From: Brevibacillus brevis | GTDB lineage: Bacteria; Bacillota; Bacilli; Brevibacillales; Brevibacillaceae | Direction of reading: 5' to 3' | Length of the DNA stretch: 64,000 bases | Assembly: GCF_900637055.1 (NCBI RefSeq) | Contig: NZ_LR134338.1 | Span: forward strand, 2,676,001 to 2,740,000 | In this document: in pieces, positions 34,710 through 42,025 of the stretch | Layout of the letters: each line of letters begins with the position of its first letter | How positions within the stretch are numbered: position 1 is the stretch's first letter | Position numbers and translations under genes: made by a program | The notes under the pieces: model-generated | Databases searched by the model: none | What the model was told of the DNA's origin: nothing | What the model saw: only the letters and a program-made list of their open reading frames with translations

Positions 34710-35936
34710 ATGAAACTAAGTAAAAAACCCGTCATTTTGGCATTGCTGGCTATCACGCTAGTGGCAGGGTGCTCCAGCCCGCAAGCGGAAACGCCGCCTA
34801 CGGAAACAGTGGAAGCGGCAACCCCTGTACAGGTTGAAACGGTTGCAACGGGCACAGTGGTATCAGATTCTGGTCTCACGGCAAAGCTGGCGCCGAGTGA
34901 GGAAGTGCAAGTCTCCCCGAAAATGGGTGGGAAAATTTCTTCCCTGCCAGTGAAACTGGGCCAATACGTGACAAAAGGTCAAGTATTGTTCAAGCTCGAT
35001 GAAAAAGATCTAGTGAACAGTGTCAAGCAAGCTGAAGCAGCCTACAACGTATCGAAAGCGAGCTTAAGCCAAGCAGGCAGCAGCTCTGATCAAGGCTTGG
35101 TCCAAGCGAAAAATAGCTTGAAGCAGGCAGAAACTGCCCTTCAGGATGCAAAAGTAAACCAGCAGCGGATGCAACAGCTCTTTTCACAAGGAGCGATTTC
35201 CGCACAGCAGATGGAACAGGCAAATTCCCAACTGACAACAGCACAGACTTCATATGATAACGCGCAGCAGGCAGTGCAATCTGCTGGACAAAAAACAAGT
35301 GTGCAAGTTTCCGAAGCCTCTGTGCAGCAAGCGCAAGTAAGCCTGCAAAATGCTCGTGAGCAATTAGCGAATGCGACTGTGACGTCTCCGATCAACGGAT
35401 ATATTTCCAGCGTAAATGGCGCAGTTGGTCAAATGGCAGGCCAGCAGCCGGTTGTGGTTGTCGTTAACACGAACCCACTTCTGGTAAAAGCAAATCTGTC
35501 AGAAGCAGATATCACAAAAGTAAAAGTAGGAACTACCGTAAAAGTAAACGTACAATCGACAGGAAAAACGATTGATGCTAAAGTAACGGCGATGAGTCCA
35601 GTAATGGATACGCAGTTGAAGGCATACCCAGTGGAGATTACGATTCCAAACCCATCCAATGAGCTGAAGTCCGATATGGTTGTGAATGTAACCTTCCCAT
35701 CGGTTGGGGAAAGTGGAGCAAAATCGCTCGTTGTAACGCGTGGTGCAGTTTTTGATCGCGAAGGTAAGCAGTATGTATTCAAGCTGGAAGGTGACATTGC
35801 AAAACAAGTCGAGGTTACTACAGGCAAATCCTCCAGTGATCAGATCGAAATTTTGACAGGCTTGTCTGCCGGCGATAAGATCGTGGTAAAAGGGCAAACA
35901 CTGCTTCAAGATGGCGGCAAAGTCACTATTCAGTAA
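34710..35936 (+). CDS. RND efflux periplasmic-adaptor-type lipoprotein (HlyD/AcrA family)
   Basis: A 408-residue membrane fusion protein. The signal ends in lipobox LVAGC, so it is lipid-anchored outside the membrane. Barrel-lipoyl motifs (VSPKMGGKISSLPVKLGQYV, KGQVLFKLDE) flank a coiled-coil hairpin rich in Gln/Ala (about residues 110-210), followed by ATVTSPINGYIS and a C-terminal beta-barrel region. It pairs with the RND pump 28 bp upstream. In Gram-positives, this adaptor must work without an outer-membrane channel. ATG 34710 follows GAGGAGGG. Confidence 0.88.
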   Translation: MKLSKKPVILALLAITLVAGCSSPQAETPPTETVEAATPVQVETVATGTVVSDSGLTAKLAPSEEVQVSPKMGGKISSLPVKLGQYVTKGQVLFKLDEKDLVNSVKQAEAAYNVSKASLSQAGSSSDQGLVQAKNSLKQAETALQDAKVNQQRMQQLFSQGAISAQQMEQANSQLTTAQTSYDNAQQAVQSAGQKTSVQVSEASVQQAQVSLQNAREQLANATVTSPINGYISSVNGAVGQMAGQQPVVVVVNTNPLLVKANLSEADITKVKVGTTVKVNVQSTGKTIDAKVTAMSPVMDTQLKAYPVEITIPNPSNELKSDMVVNVTFPSVGESGAKSLVVTRGAVFDREGKQYVFKLEGDIAKQVEVTTGKSSSDQIEILTGLSAGDKIVVKGQTLLQDGGKVTIQ

Positions 35937-35955
35937 GAAAAAGAGTAGCAAGGAA

Positions 35956-35982
35956 GGGGCGGAGTACATCCGCCTCTTTTTT
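35956..35982 (+). terminator. terminator after the efflux operon
   Basis: GGGCGGA pairs with TCCGCCT, followed by six T. Confidence 0.8.
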
Positions 35983-36033
35983 GTGTACAATGGAAATATT
36001 CGTCTCACTATTCCAAAAGGGAGGTGTCTTCAT

Positions 36034-36564
36034 TTGTACTTTCGGAAACCACAGTCTGGTGATTATCCTGCGCAGTTTGAAACCTATGTCAAAGTCGTTC
36101 CTGAAGGTGATTTGAATGAGCTGCTTTGCTCTCAGGAGGAAGAAATACTTGCTTCGTTTCGGTCATGCGGGGAGGAACTGAGCATGTTCCGTTATCAGGA
36201 AGATAAATGGAGTGTAAAGGAAGTTCTCGGCCATATTATGGATACAGAGCGAATCATGAGCTATCGCTTGCTGTGTGCATCCCGAGGAGACAAGACATCG
36301 TTGCCTAGGCATCAGGACATTTACGTCAGTCTTACGAATTTTGACCGCCGACCGCTTGTCGATCTAATCGAGGAGTATCGGACAGTGCGTGCTGCTACCC
36401 GATCACTGGTAAGAGGACTTACGGAAGAAGAGTTGAATCGTTCGGGCGTGATTATTCAGGACAAGACGACTGCAGCTGCACTCGTCTATTTTATCCTTGG
36501 GCATGCTGCTCATCATCTACATGTCTTCCGAGAAAGGTACTTGTCACATTTGTCAAAATTCTAA
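36034..36564 (+). CDS. DinB-family protein
   Basis: A 176-residue four-helix-bundle protein. YFRKPQSGDYPAQFETYV, KWSVKEVLGHIMDTERIMSYR and HAAHHLHVFRERY give the three histidine positions expected for a DinB metal site. Many Bacillus DinB proteins act in thiol transfer or stress, but this one's reaction is unknown. The start is TTG 36034 behind GGGAGGTG; the longer frame upstream has no site and overlaps the terminator. Confidence 0.8.
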   Translation: MYFRKPQSGDYPAQFETYVKVVPEGDLNELLCSQEEEILASFRSCGEELSMFRYQEDKWSVKEVLGHIMDTERIMSYRLLCASRGDKTSLPRHQDIYVSLTNFDRRPLVDLIEEYRTVRAATRSLVRGLTEEELNRSGVIIQDKTTAAALVYFILGHAAHHLHVFRERYLSHLSKF

Positions 36565-36753
36565 TCTATTTTCTAAGGCGGACCAGATTTATCCATCTAA
36601 TTGTAACGTTTCGTACCGAGTTTTAAGACATAATGAATATTATGTAAAGTAAATTGTCACGGATTTAAGACAAAGTGTCTTTGCTACTTTTGAAGGGGGA
36701 AAAGATTCGATACAATGAGAGAATAGTGGATAAAATACCCACCGGAGGTACAT

Positions 36754-37464
36754 ATGACTGGCGATATTACTGTGTTTTTGGCTTTTGCAGCAGGTTTCCT
36801 CTCGTTTATTTCCCCTTGCTGCCTACCGCTTTATCCGTCCTTTTTGTCTTACATAACTGGGGTTACGGTAGATGAAGTGAAGAAAGGGAGAGCGGTTTTT
36901 CGCAAGCAAGCCTTCTTGCATACCTTTTTCTTCATTGTCGGGTTTTCGATCATTTTCATTGCGCTCGGGCTGTCTACATCTTGGATCGGAAGCTTGTTCA
37001 CCGACCAACAGGACTTAATTCGTCAACTGGGCGGTATTTTGCTTGCTGTCATTGGTTTGGTTATGCTGGGCGTGTTTAAAATGGACTGGATGATGCGTTC
37101 TTTTAAAATCGATTTAAAATCGAGGCCGTTGGGGTATACTGGGTCCATACTGGTGGGGATGACGTATGCAGCTGGATGGACACCTTGTGTGGGACCCATT
37201 CTTTCTGGGATTATCGTCATGGGCGTTTCCAATCCTTCAAGCGCTTTGGCGTACACATTGGCGTATACGCTCGGATTTGCCATTCCATTTTTTGTCATGA
37301 CGTTCTTCATCAGTAAGGTGAACGCGATTGTGAAGTATTCCGACCTGTTTATGAAAATCGGAGGAGCCATTATGATTTTGTTCGGTATTCTTCTGTATAC
37401 AGATAAACTGACGGATATTACACGCGTGCTCATTCAAATGTACGGAGGCTTTACGGGATTCTAA
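36754..37464 (+). CDS. ccdA: cytochrome c biogenesis / thiol-disulfide carrier CcdA
   Basis: A 236-residue membrane protein with six helices. The two redox cysteines lie in ISPCCLPLYPSFLSYITG (helix 1) and AGWTPCVGPILSG (helix 4). CcdA passes electrons from cytoplasmic thioredoxin to extracytoplasmic thiol proteins, for cytochrome c maturation or spore development. The ATG follows CGGAGG. A ResA-like thioredoxin begins 24 bp downstream and is the likely partner. The 36565-36753 gap contains a TACAAT box at 36711 but no convincing -35. Confidence 0.92.
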   Translation: MTGDITVFLAFAAGFLSFISPCCLPLYPSFLSYITGVTVDEVKKGRAVFRKQAFLHTFFFIVGFSIIFIALGLSTSWIGSLFTDQQDLIRQLGGILLAVIGLVMLGVFKMDWMMRSFKIDLKSRPLGYTGSILVGMTYAAGWTPCVGPILSGIIVMGVSNPSSALAYTLAYTLGFAIPFFVMTFFISKVNAIVKYSDLFMKIGGAIMILFGILLYTDKLTDITRVLIQMYGGFTGF

Positions 37465-37487
37465 CTCAGTAGGGCAGAGGTGACAAA

Positions 37488-38021
37488 ATGAAAAAGCTGT
37501 TGCTCGCGGTGCTCGTATTGTTAGGGGTCGGACTTGCTGTTTGGGAAAAGCCTCAAGAAACAGCCGCAATCGTAGCAGAGGTTCAAAAACCGGAAGTTGG
37601 CTTTGCGGCCCCTCATTTTACACTGACCGGATTGGACCAGCAGACGTACAAGGTAGAAGGAAAAAGGGCGAAACCATTAGTCTTGAACTTTTGGGCTTCC
37701 TGGTGTGGACCATGCAAGCTGGAGGCGCCTGATTTACAAAAAGTCTATGAAAAATACGGCGGACAGGTTGATCTGTATGGCGTGAACGTCACGAGCAATG
37801 ACAGCCCAGAAGCAGCCATGGCGTTCGTCACCAACTACAAGCTGACATTTCCGATACCGATGGACGTAGCTGGAAGCGTGTCGAACCGTTATAAGGTGAT
37901 GGCATTCCCAACTACTTACTTGATTGACGCGGATGGGATTGTACAAAAGAAGATCATCGGCATGGTTGATGCCCCTACACTGGAGCTGGAACTGCGCCAG
38001 TTGTTAAGTCCAAAGCCATAG
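37488..38021 (+). CDS. ResA/TlpA-like membrane-anchored thioredoxin
   Basis: A 177-residue protein with an N-terminal membrane anchor (LLLAVLVLLGVGLAVW) and an extracytoplasmic thioredoxin fold. The active site is WASWCGPCKLE and the cis-proline is in AFPTTYLIDADG. It would reduce disulfides on apocytochrome c or spore-coat/cortex proteins, receiving electrons from CcdA encoded just upstream. The ATG follows AGAGGTG. Confidence 0.88.
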   Translation: MKKLLLAVLVLLGVGLAVWEKPQETAAIVAEVQKPEVGFAAPHFTLTGLDQQTYKVEGKRAKPLVLNFWASWCGPCKLEAPDLQKVYEKYGGQVDLYGVNVTSNDSPEAAMAFVTNYKLTFPIPMDVAGSVSNRYKVMAFPTTYLIDADGIVQKKIIGMVDAPTLELELRQLLSPKP

Positions 38022-38032
38022 TGAAGGCTCAT

Positions 38033-38067
38033 AAGTCGCTTGGAGAGAGTTCTCCGGCGGCTTTTTC
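38033..38067 (+). terminator. terminator after ccdA-resA
   Basis: AAGTCGC...GGAGA pairs with TCTCC...GCGGCTT, followed by TTT. Confidence 0.75.
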
Positions 38068-38193
38068 TATTTGTTGACAAGTATGACAAGGCCCATTTTG
38101 CAGGTGAACATCTTGATTTTGTATGCTTGCCTAAAGAGCGGGGGTGTTCTCCTTCATAGACTGGAGTGATCCAGGGCAAAGGGAGGAAAACGG

Positions 38194-38391
38194 ATGGCCA
38201 AGGGCAAAAAAATAAAGAAGAAGAATTCGCGAGAGCACCCCAATCAAGTACAGCTGAAAATCGTAACGTCCCATACATGTCAAGTATGCAAGCAGCAATG
38301 TGCACGAGGGTTGGCATATCTGGAACAGATGTCCCAGCCCGGCGCGATCGGCTTTGGTGTACCATGCATCCTTACTAAGCAAAAGCCATAG
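38194..38391 (+). CDS. small cysteine-containing basic protein, unknown
   Basis: A 65-residue protein starting at an ATG with AGGGAGG upstream. A lysine-rich start (MAKGKKIKKKNSREHP) is followed by TSHTCQVCKQQCARG and a fourth cysteine in GFGVPC. The CxxCxxxC...C arrangement suggests a metal site or a redox protein. I do not recognise the family. A terminator follows. Confidence 0.6.
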   Translation: MAKGKKIKKKNSREHPNQVQLKIVTSHTCQVCKQQCARGLAYLEQMSQPGAIGFGVPCILTKQKP

Positions 38392-38428
38392 TTTGTCCTT
38401 TTCCATGTGCAGTTGTACGGTTCACGGG

Positions 38429-38470
38429 AGATAGTCCCTTCACTTTCATCCAAGAGGGACTATCTTTTTT
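38429..38470 (+). terminator. terminator after the small Cys protein
   Basis: AGATAGTCCCT pairs with AGGGACTATCT, followed by TTTTT. Confidence 0.85.
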
Positions 38471-38496
38471 GGCGTGAACAACGAGGAATAGCGGAT

Positions 38497-39588
38497 TTGC
38501 ATGTAGAAGTGAGACCTATACGGAAGAAATCGGAGGAGGAATTGCCTACGGATCGGGTGAGAGTAGCTTTAAAAAACCAATATCAATTGAATGTGGAGCG
38601 TATCGAGCGCATTGCATATGGCTTATGGGAAGAAAGCTTTTCCGTTTGGACAAGCAGTCAACGATATTATGTAAAACGATTTTATGCAAAATGGCGCTTG
38701 CAAACTCGCTACCAGGAGATGCTTACTGGTCTAGCACTTAGCCAAGAACTGCGAGAGAAAGGCTTTCCCACGCCGCGCTTGCTTCTACCCCTTCATCATG
38801 AATGGCTTGCCCATGATCAGGGAGAGACGTACCAAGTAAATGAATGGATCGACGGGCGCAGCTATCATCCAGGGGAATTGCCACTTCGTGAAGCAAAGGC
38901 TATGGGGGAGCTGTTAGCCCATTTTCATCGGCAATTTGATCCTCTTCCCCCCATTGAGGACGTTCCCATGCTCTCGCCTTCCGAAGCGCTTGCAAATTGC
39001 CGAGAATTATGGAGTCAGTATCAGGAAGAGCAGGGAGATTTTCCAGTATACGTACGAGAATTACTCGAGGAGCAAATTTCCTTGCTGAAGATGGTGAGCC
39101 ATGAATACGTTACCTGTTTGCCAGTCCCCTCGCTCCGAGGTAGATGCTTTCATTCGTATTGGGTCGAACAGCTTATTTTTCATCCAAATGGCGAGGTAGC
39201 TGCCCTCGTAGACTGGACAGATGGTGCTGGAAGGGAAGGGTATTGGGCAAAAGATCTGGTTACAGGGCTTCACTTGTCAGCCCTACAGTACGATGGGATC
39301 CTTGCGTTCTGTGAAGGGTATCAGGCTCATCATCCGCTGCCAAAATCAGAGTGGCAAGCGGTGCTGGCGCAGCTCTGCTACGGACATTTGGCGTCAACGA
39401 ATTTTTTAGATAGCTGGCTCGTCAAGCACAATCGTCGTATGGAGCATTGGGAACAGATTGCGATGACCTGGACCAGGCTCGTTCCAGAGCGATTCCGCCT
39501 TTGGCACAAGCTGGAACAAGAACTGCTGGATATGCTATTCCCGGATCATCCGCAGGTCACTGTTGTGGTTGGCAGGGATAACGGATGA
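38497..39588 (+). CDS. aminoglycoside phosphotransferase/CotS-fold protein, probable pseudokinase
   Basis: About 363 residues with the protein-kinase-like fold seen in CotS/YutH spore-coat proteins and aminoglycoside phosphotransferases: RYYVKRFY (ATP-lysine strand), a hinge VNEWIDGRSY, and ALVDWTDGAGREGYWAKDL at the metal-binding strand. The catalytic loop, normally HGDxxxxN, reads FHSYWVEQLIF, so the catalytic Asp and the Asn are missing. A binding or structural role, perhaps in the spore, is more likely than catalysis. TTG 38497 (GAGGAAT upstream) is my best start; the reading frame continues back into the terminator. Confidence 0.55.
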   Translation: MHVEVRPIRKKSEEELPTDRVRVALKNQYQLNVERIERIAYGLWEESFSVWTSSQRYYVKRFYAKWRLQTRYQEMLTGLALSQELREKGFPTPRLLLPLHHEWLAHDQGETYQVNEWIDGRSYHPGELPLREAKAMGELLAHFHRQFDPLPPIEDVPMLSPSEALANCRELWSQYQEEQGDFPVYVRELLEEQISLLKMVSHEYVTCLPVPSLRGRCFHSYWVEQLIFHPNGEVAALVDWTDGAGREGYWAKDLVTGLHLSALQYDGILAFCEGYQAHHPLPKSEWQAVLAQLCYGHLASTNFLDSWLVKHNRRMEHWEQIAMTWTRLVPERFRLWHKLEQELLDMLFPDHPQVTVVVGRDNG

Positions 39589-39673
39589 GCCTCAAGGTAC
39601 AAAGCTGGCAGGTTTAACAGCTGTGTATTATACTGGAGGAACTGATGAAAGCAACCGGAAGGAGTGGAAATAC

Positions 39674-39844
39674 GTGCGTCCGTTACAAATATCACCTGAT
39701 ACGGCTGTCAAGCTGGCCGAAGCACTTCAGGTACCTTTAGAGCGCCTCATGCACATGCCGCAGCATATTTTGTTACAAAAAATGATGGAGTTGGCAAAGC
39801 AAGAGAAAGAAGCAAGTGAGGGAGAGTCTAAAGAGCAAGACTAG
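39674..39844 (+). CDS. YycC-like protein
   Basis: A 56-residue protein from GTG 39674 (AAGGAG upstream). RPLQISPDTAVKLAEALQ and LMHMPQHILLQKMMEL match the small YycC-like family of Bacillales, whose function is unknown. It lies between the kinase-fold gene and a thioredoxin-like gene. Confidence 0.75.
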   Translation: MRPLQISPDTAVKLAEALQVPLERLMHMPQHILLQKMMELAKQEKEASEGESKEQD

Positions 39845-39871
39845 ATTCATTACACACGAGGAGGAGAATAG

Positions 39872-40438
39872 ATGGGGGCAAACGTAGCTCATAAATTCCG
39901 TACGGGGATCAAGCCACAAGCGTTTGTGGAAAGCATGACAAAAAATCAGGATACATACCAAAACTGGTCGGATGCATTTTCATGGGAGAATGAACAAGAC
40001 CGAGCGTTTTTTGCCTCTCTCCAGCATCGTGATGACCTTAGATGCTTGATTTTGGCTGCGGACTGGTGTGGCGACGTCGTTCGCAACTTGCCAGTCGTAT
40101 TGCATGCCCTGAAAGAAACAGACATGCCTGTGGAAATTATGGTGATGGAACAACACCTCGATCTCATGGACGAGTTTCTGACGATGGGCGGTCGGGCGAT
40201 CCCTGTCGTTATTTTCGCGGACACGGGTGGACATGTTCTGGCCAAATGGGGACCGCGACCGAAGCATGTCCAGGCTGTCATGACGGCGTTTAAACAACAA
40301 AACCCGGATCGAAACGCCCCAGATTATGAAGACAAGATCAAAGTGGCGCGTTCCGAAATGCTCGAGCAGTATGGAGAAGGCAATGGCTACCAGCAAGTGA
40401 TTGTCAAAGAACTGAGAGAGCTGCTTTCCTCGATCTAA
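39872..40438 (+). CDS. thioredoxin-family protein with a single active-site cysteine
   Basis: A 188-residue cytoplasmic protein of the thioredoxin-like superfamily. LILAADWCGDVVRNLPVVL occupies the active-site helix, and GGRAIPVVIFAD holds the cis-proline. The usual CxxC is CGDV here, so only one cysteine remains. It may bind thiols rather than exchange disulfides. The ATG follows GAGGAGGAG. Confidence 0.75.
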   Translation: MGANVAHKFRTGIKPQAFVESMTKNQDTYQNWSDAFSWENEQDRAFFASLQHRDDLRCLILAADWCGDVVRNLPVVLHALKETDMPVEIMVMEQHLDLMDEFLTMGGRAIPVVIFADTGGHVLAKWGPRPKHVQAVMTAFKQQNPDRNAPDYEDKIKVARSEMLEQYGEGNGYQQVIVKELRELLSSI

Positions 40439-40504
40439 TTTATCCTACGTATAACAGGGCGGAGTCACGGCTCCGTCTATTTTCATGCAGAAGGGCTGAA
40501 TAAC

Positions 40505-40822
40505 ATGTATTACTACGGGAATGAAACCATTATGTCTTTGGAGCAGGTGCTTCGCTTAAAAGCATCGGAAGTTCGAATTCTGGAGTGGGTACGTACCTAC
40601 GAGTTTTTAGAAAACAGTTATGGGATAGATGAAGCCGTTCCCTACTTCTTGGAGATAAAATGCGAAGAAGAGCAAGTAAAGATTCGCAAAAACCGCATTT
40701 TAGACTTCCCGGAATACTCCTGTGAGGAAGAAGCAACATTTCAAGAAGTAGACGAAGCACTGCGTGTCTTTCATGAGTGGGCGCAGGAAATATTGGCGAA
40801 AAAAGAGAGTCAATCTAAATAA
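40505..40822 (+). CDS. hypothetical protein, 105 residues
   Basis: An acidic soluble protein (EWVRTYEFLENSYGIDEA, then EEEATFQEVDEALRVFHEW). No domain is recognised. It starts at an ATG with a modest GAAGGG site and ends just before the tRNA promoter. Confidence 0.5.
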   Translation: MYYYGNETIMSLEQVLRLKASEVRILEWVRTYEFLENSYGIDEAVPYFLEIKCEEEQVKIRKNRILDFPEYSCEEEATFQEVDEALRVFHEWAQEILAKKESQSK

Positions 40823-40827
40823 ATATA

Positions 40828-40856
40828 TTGACGTCAAACAAAGTTCATGATAGATT
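40828..40856 (+). promoter_or_regulatory. promoter of the tRNA genes
   Basis: TTGACG (40828-40833), a 17-bp spacer and TAGATT (40851-40856). Confidence 0.6.
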
Positions 40857-40914
40857 AATAAATGTCGCTTCTGGTTGAAGAGAGTAGACGCAGAAGATAG
40901 ACAGCACATATTGT

Positions 40915-40999
40915 GGGGAGATAGTGAAGTGGCTAAACACGGCAGACTGTAAATCTGCTCCCTCCGGGTTCGGCGGTTCGAATCCGTCTCTCCCCACCA
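40915..40999 (+). tRNA. tRNA-Tyr (anticodon GTA)
   Basis: The acceptor GGGGAGA pairs with TCTCCCC, and CCA is encoded. The anticodon stem-loop GCAGACTGTAAATCTGC gives GTA. The T arm is CGGCGGTTCGAATCCGTC-like, and a long variable arm is present, as expected for bacterial tRNA-Tyr. Confidence 0.95.
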
Positions 41000-41044
41000 T
41001 TGATTTTCTATCGATGTTGTGCTATTTTATTCATAGTTTCACAT

Positions 41045-41126
41045 GCCGGTGTGGCGGAATGGCAGACGCGCGCGACTCAAAATCGTGAGGGAAACCGTGG
41101 GGGTTCAAGTCCCTTCACCGGCACCA
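41045..41126 (+). tRNA. tRNA-Leu (anticodon CAA)
   Basis: The acceptor GCCGGTG pairs with CACCGGC, and CCA is encoded. The anticodon loop CTCAAAA gives CAA, reading UUG. The class II long variable arm and GGTTCAAGTCC T loop are present. It is 45 bp after tRNA-Tyr. Confidence 0.93.
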
Positions 41127-41140
41127 TAGCAAAAATGAAT

Positions 41141-41187
41141 GCACACTAACCATGTTGTTTAGAGACACGTGGAAGGTGTGCTTTTTT
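41141..41187 (+). terminator. terminator after the tRNA pair
   Basis: GCACAC pairs with GTGTGC, followed by TTTTTT. Confidence 0.65.
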
Positions 41188-41210
41188 AGTATACGGGAAA
41201 ACAATTCAAA

Positions 41211-41267
41211 CAGCGGCGAGTCTAAGGCTTGATTTTCAGGTCTTAGGCCGCCGCTGTTTTGTTTTTT
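41211..41267. terminator. large hairpin between tRNAs and the convergent acetyltransferase
   Basis: CAGCGGCG...CTAAG pairs with CTTAGG...CGCCGCTG, flanked by T runs on the plus strand. It may stop transcription from either side. Confidence 0.65.
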
Positions 41268-41287
41268 GGTAAAGAAAATAGTTTAGC

Positions 41288-41725
41288 TTAAAAGTTCAAT
41301 TCTGCAATCGTCTCACCAAACAGAACCATGCCATTTTTTTGAAATCCGAGGGAAGCGTAAAGGTTTTCGGCTGCAACATTGGCTGGGGCATAACCAATGA
41401 CAATTTTTTGACAGCCTTCCTTTGCTTTCAGGATATCAATGACTTGCGAAATCGCAGCACGTCCGTAGCCTTGCCGCTGAAACTTAGCATCAATTAAGAG
41501 TCTGTAAATCCAGTAGTTGCCATCGTCGGGATCAAGTCCATACATGACAAATCCAACCATCGTTTCATCATGGTATATGGCCAAAGGGACAAATGTCGTT
41601 TGAAACTTTGATTCAGCGAGGGAGTAGAGGTTCGGGGCAACAAACTCACTCTGTTCGGGAGTAGGTTCCAGTTCAATACACTCTTCCCAGTTTTCCAGGG
41701 TTACTTCACGAAGTGTCACAGACAT
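41288..41725 (-). CDS. GNAT acetyltransferase (BltD-like)
   Basis: A 145-residue acetyltransferase. MSVTLREVTLENWEECIEL, VGFVMYGLDPDDGNYWIYRL and FQRQGYGRAAISQVIDIL (acetyl-CoA loop QRQGYG) followed by AENLYASLGF resemble spermine/spermidine acetyltransferases of the BltD type. It is divergent from the NRPS operon. Such enzymes sometimes protect producers of amine-containing peptides by acetylation, but this is inference; it may simply act on polyamines. Confidence 0.8.
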   Translation of the reverse strand: MSVTLREVTLENWEECIELEPTPEQSEFVAPNLYSLAESKFQTTFVPLAIYHDETMVGFVMYGLDPDDGNYWIYRLLIDAKFQRQGYGRAAISQVIDILKAKEGCQKIVIGYAPANVAAENLYASLGFQKNGMVLFGETIAELNF

Positions 41726-41907
41726 CTAATCACGTTCATCCTTCCGGGGGTTGTTTTTACCAATATATTACATTTTATCCTACTTGAAAAGACACCCAAA
41801 ATCAATAGTGTGCACAAAATTTTTTCCATTCTATGCAGCGCTAGAGAAAGGGAGGAAGAGATGCAATTAACCTAATTTTCAGAAATAACATTTTATGGAA
41901 AATTCAT

Positions 41908-41937
41908 TTGACACTAGAGAAGAGTCATCGATATAGT
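41908..41937 (+). promoter_or_regulatory. sigma-A promoter of the NRPS operon
   Basis: TTGACA (41908-41913), an 18-bp spacer and TATAGT (41932-41937) lie about 90 bp before the first NRPS start. The rest of the 300-bp 41726-42025 interval is AT-rich; apart from a rejected 4-codon frame, I see no other element. Confidence 0.7.
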
Positions 41938-42025
41938 TGGGATGGAAGTATTTGTAATCAAATAGATTTTTTACCATGATCGAATTGTGATTCCATCTGC
42001 ACAATTCCGAAAGGGGGGATATGCA

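Noticed and set aside
41861..41875. Four-codon frame (ATG to TAA) with GGGAGG upstream, before the NRPS promoter
   Set aside because: It is too short to judge, and it lies upstream of the likely NRPS promoter, so it is not a leader of that transcript.
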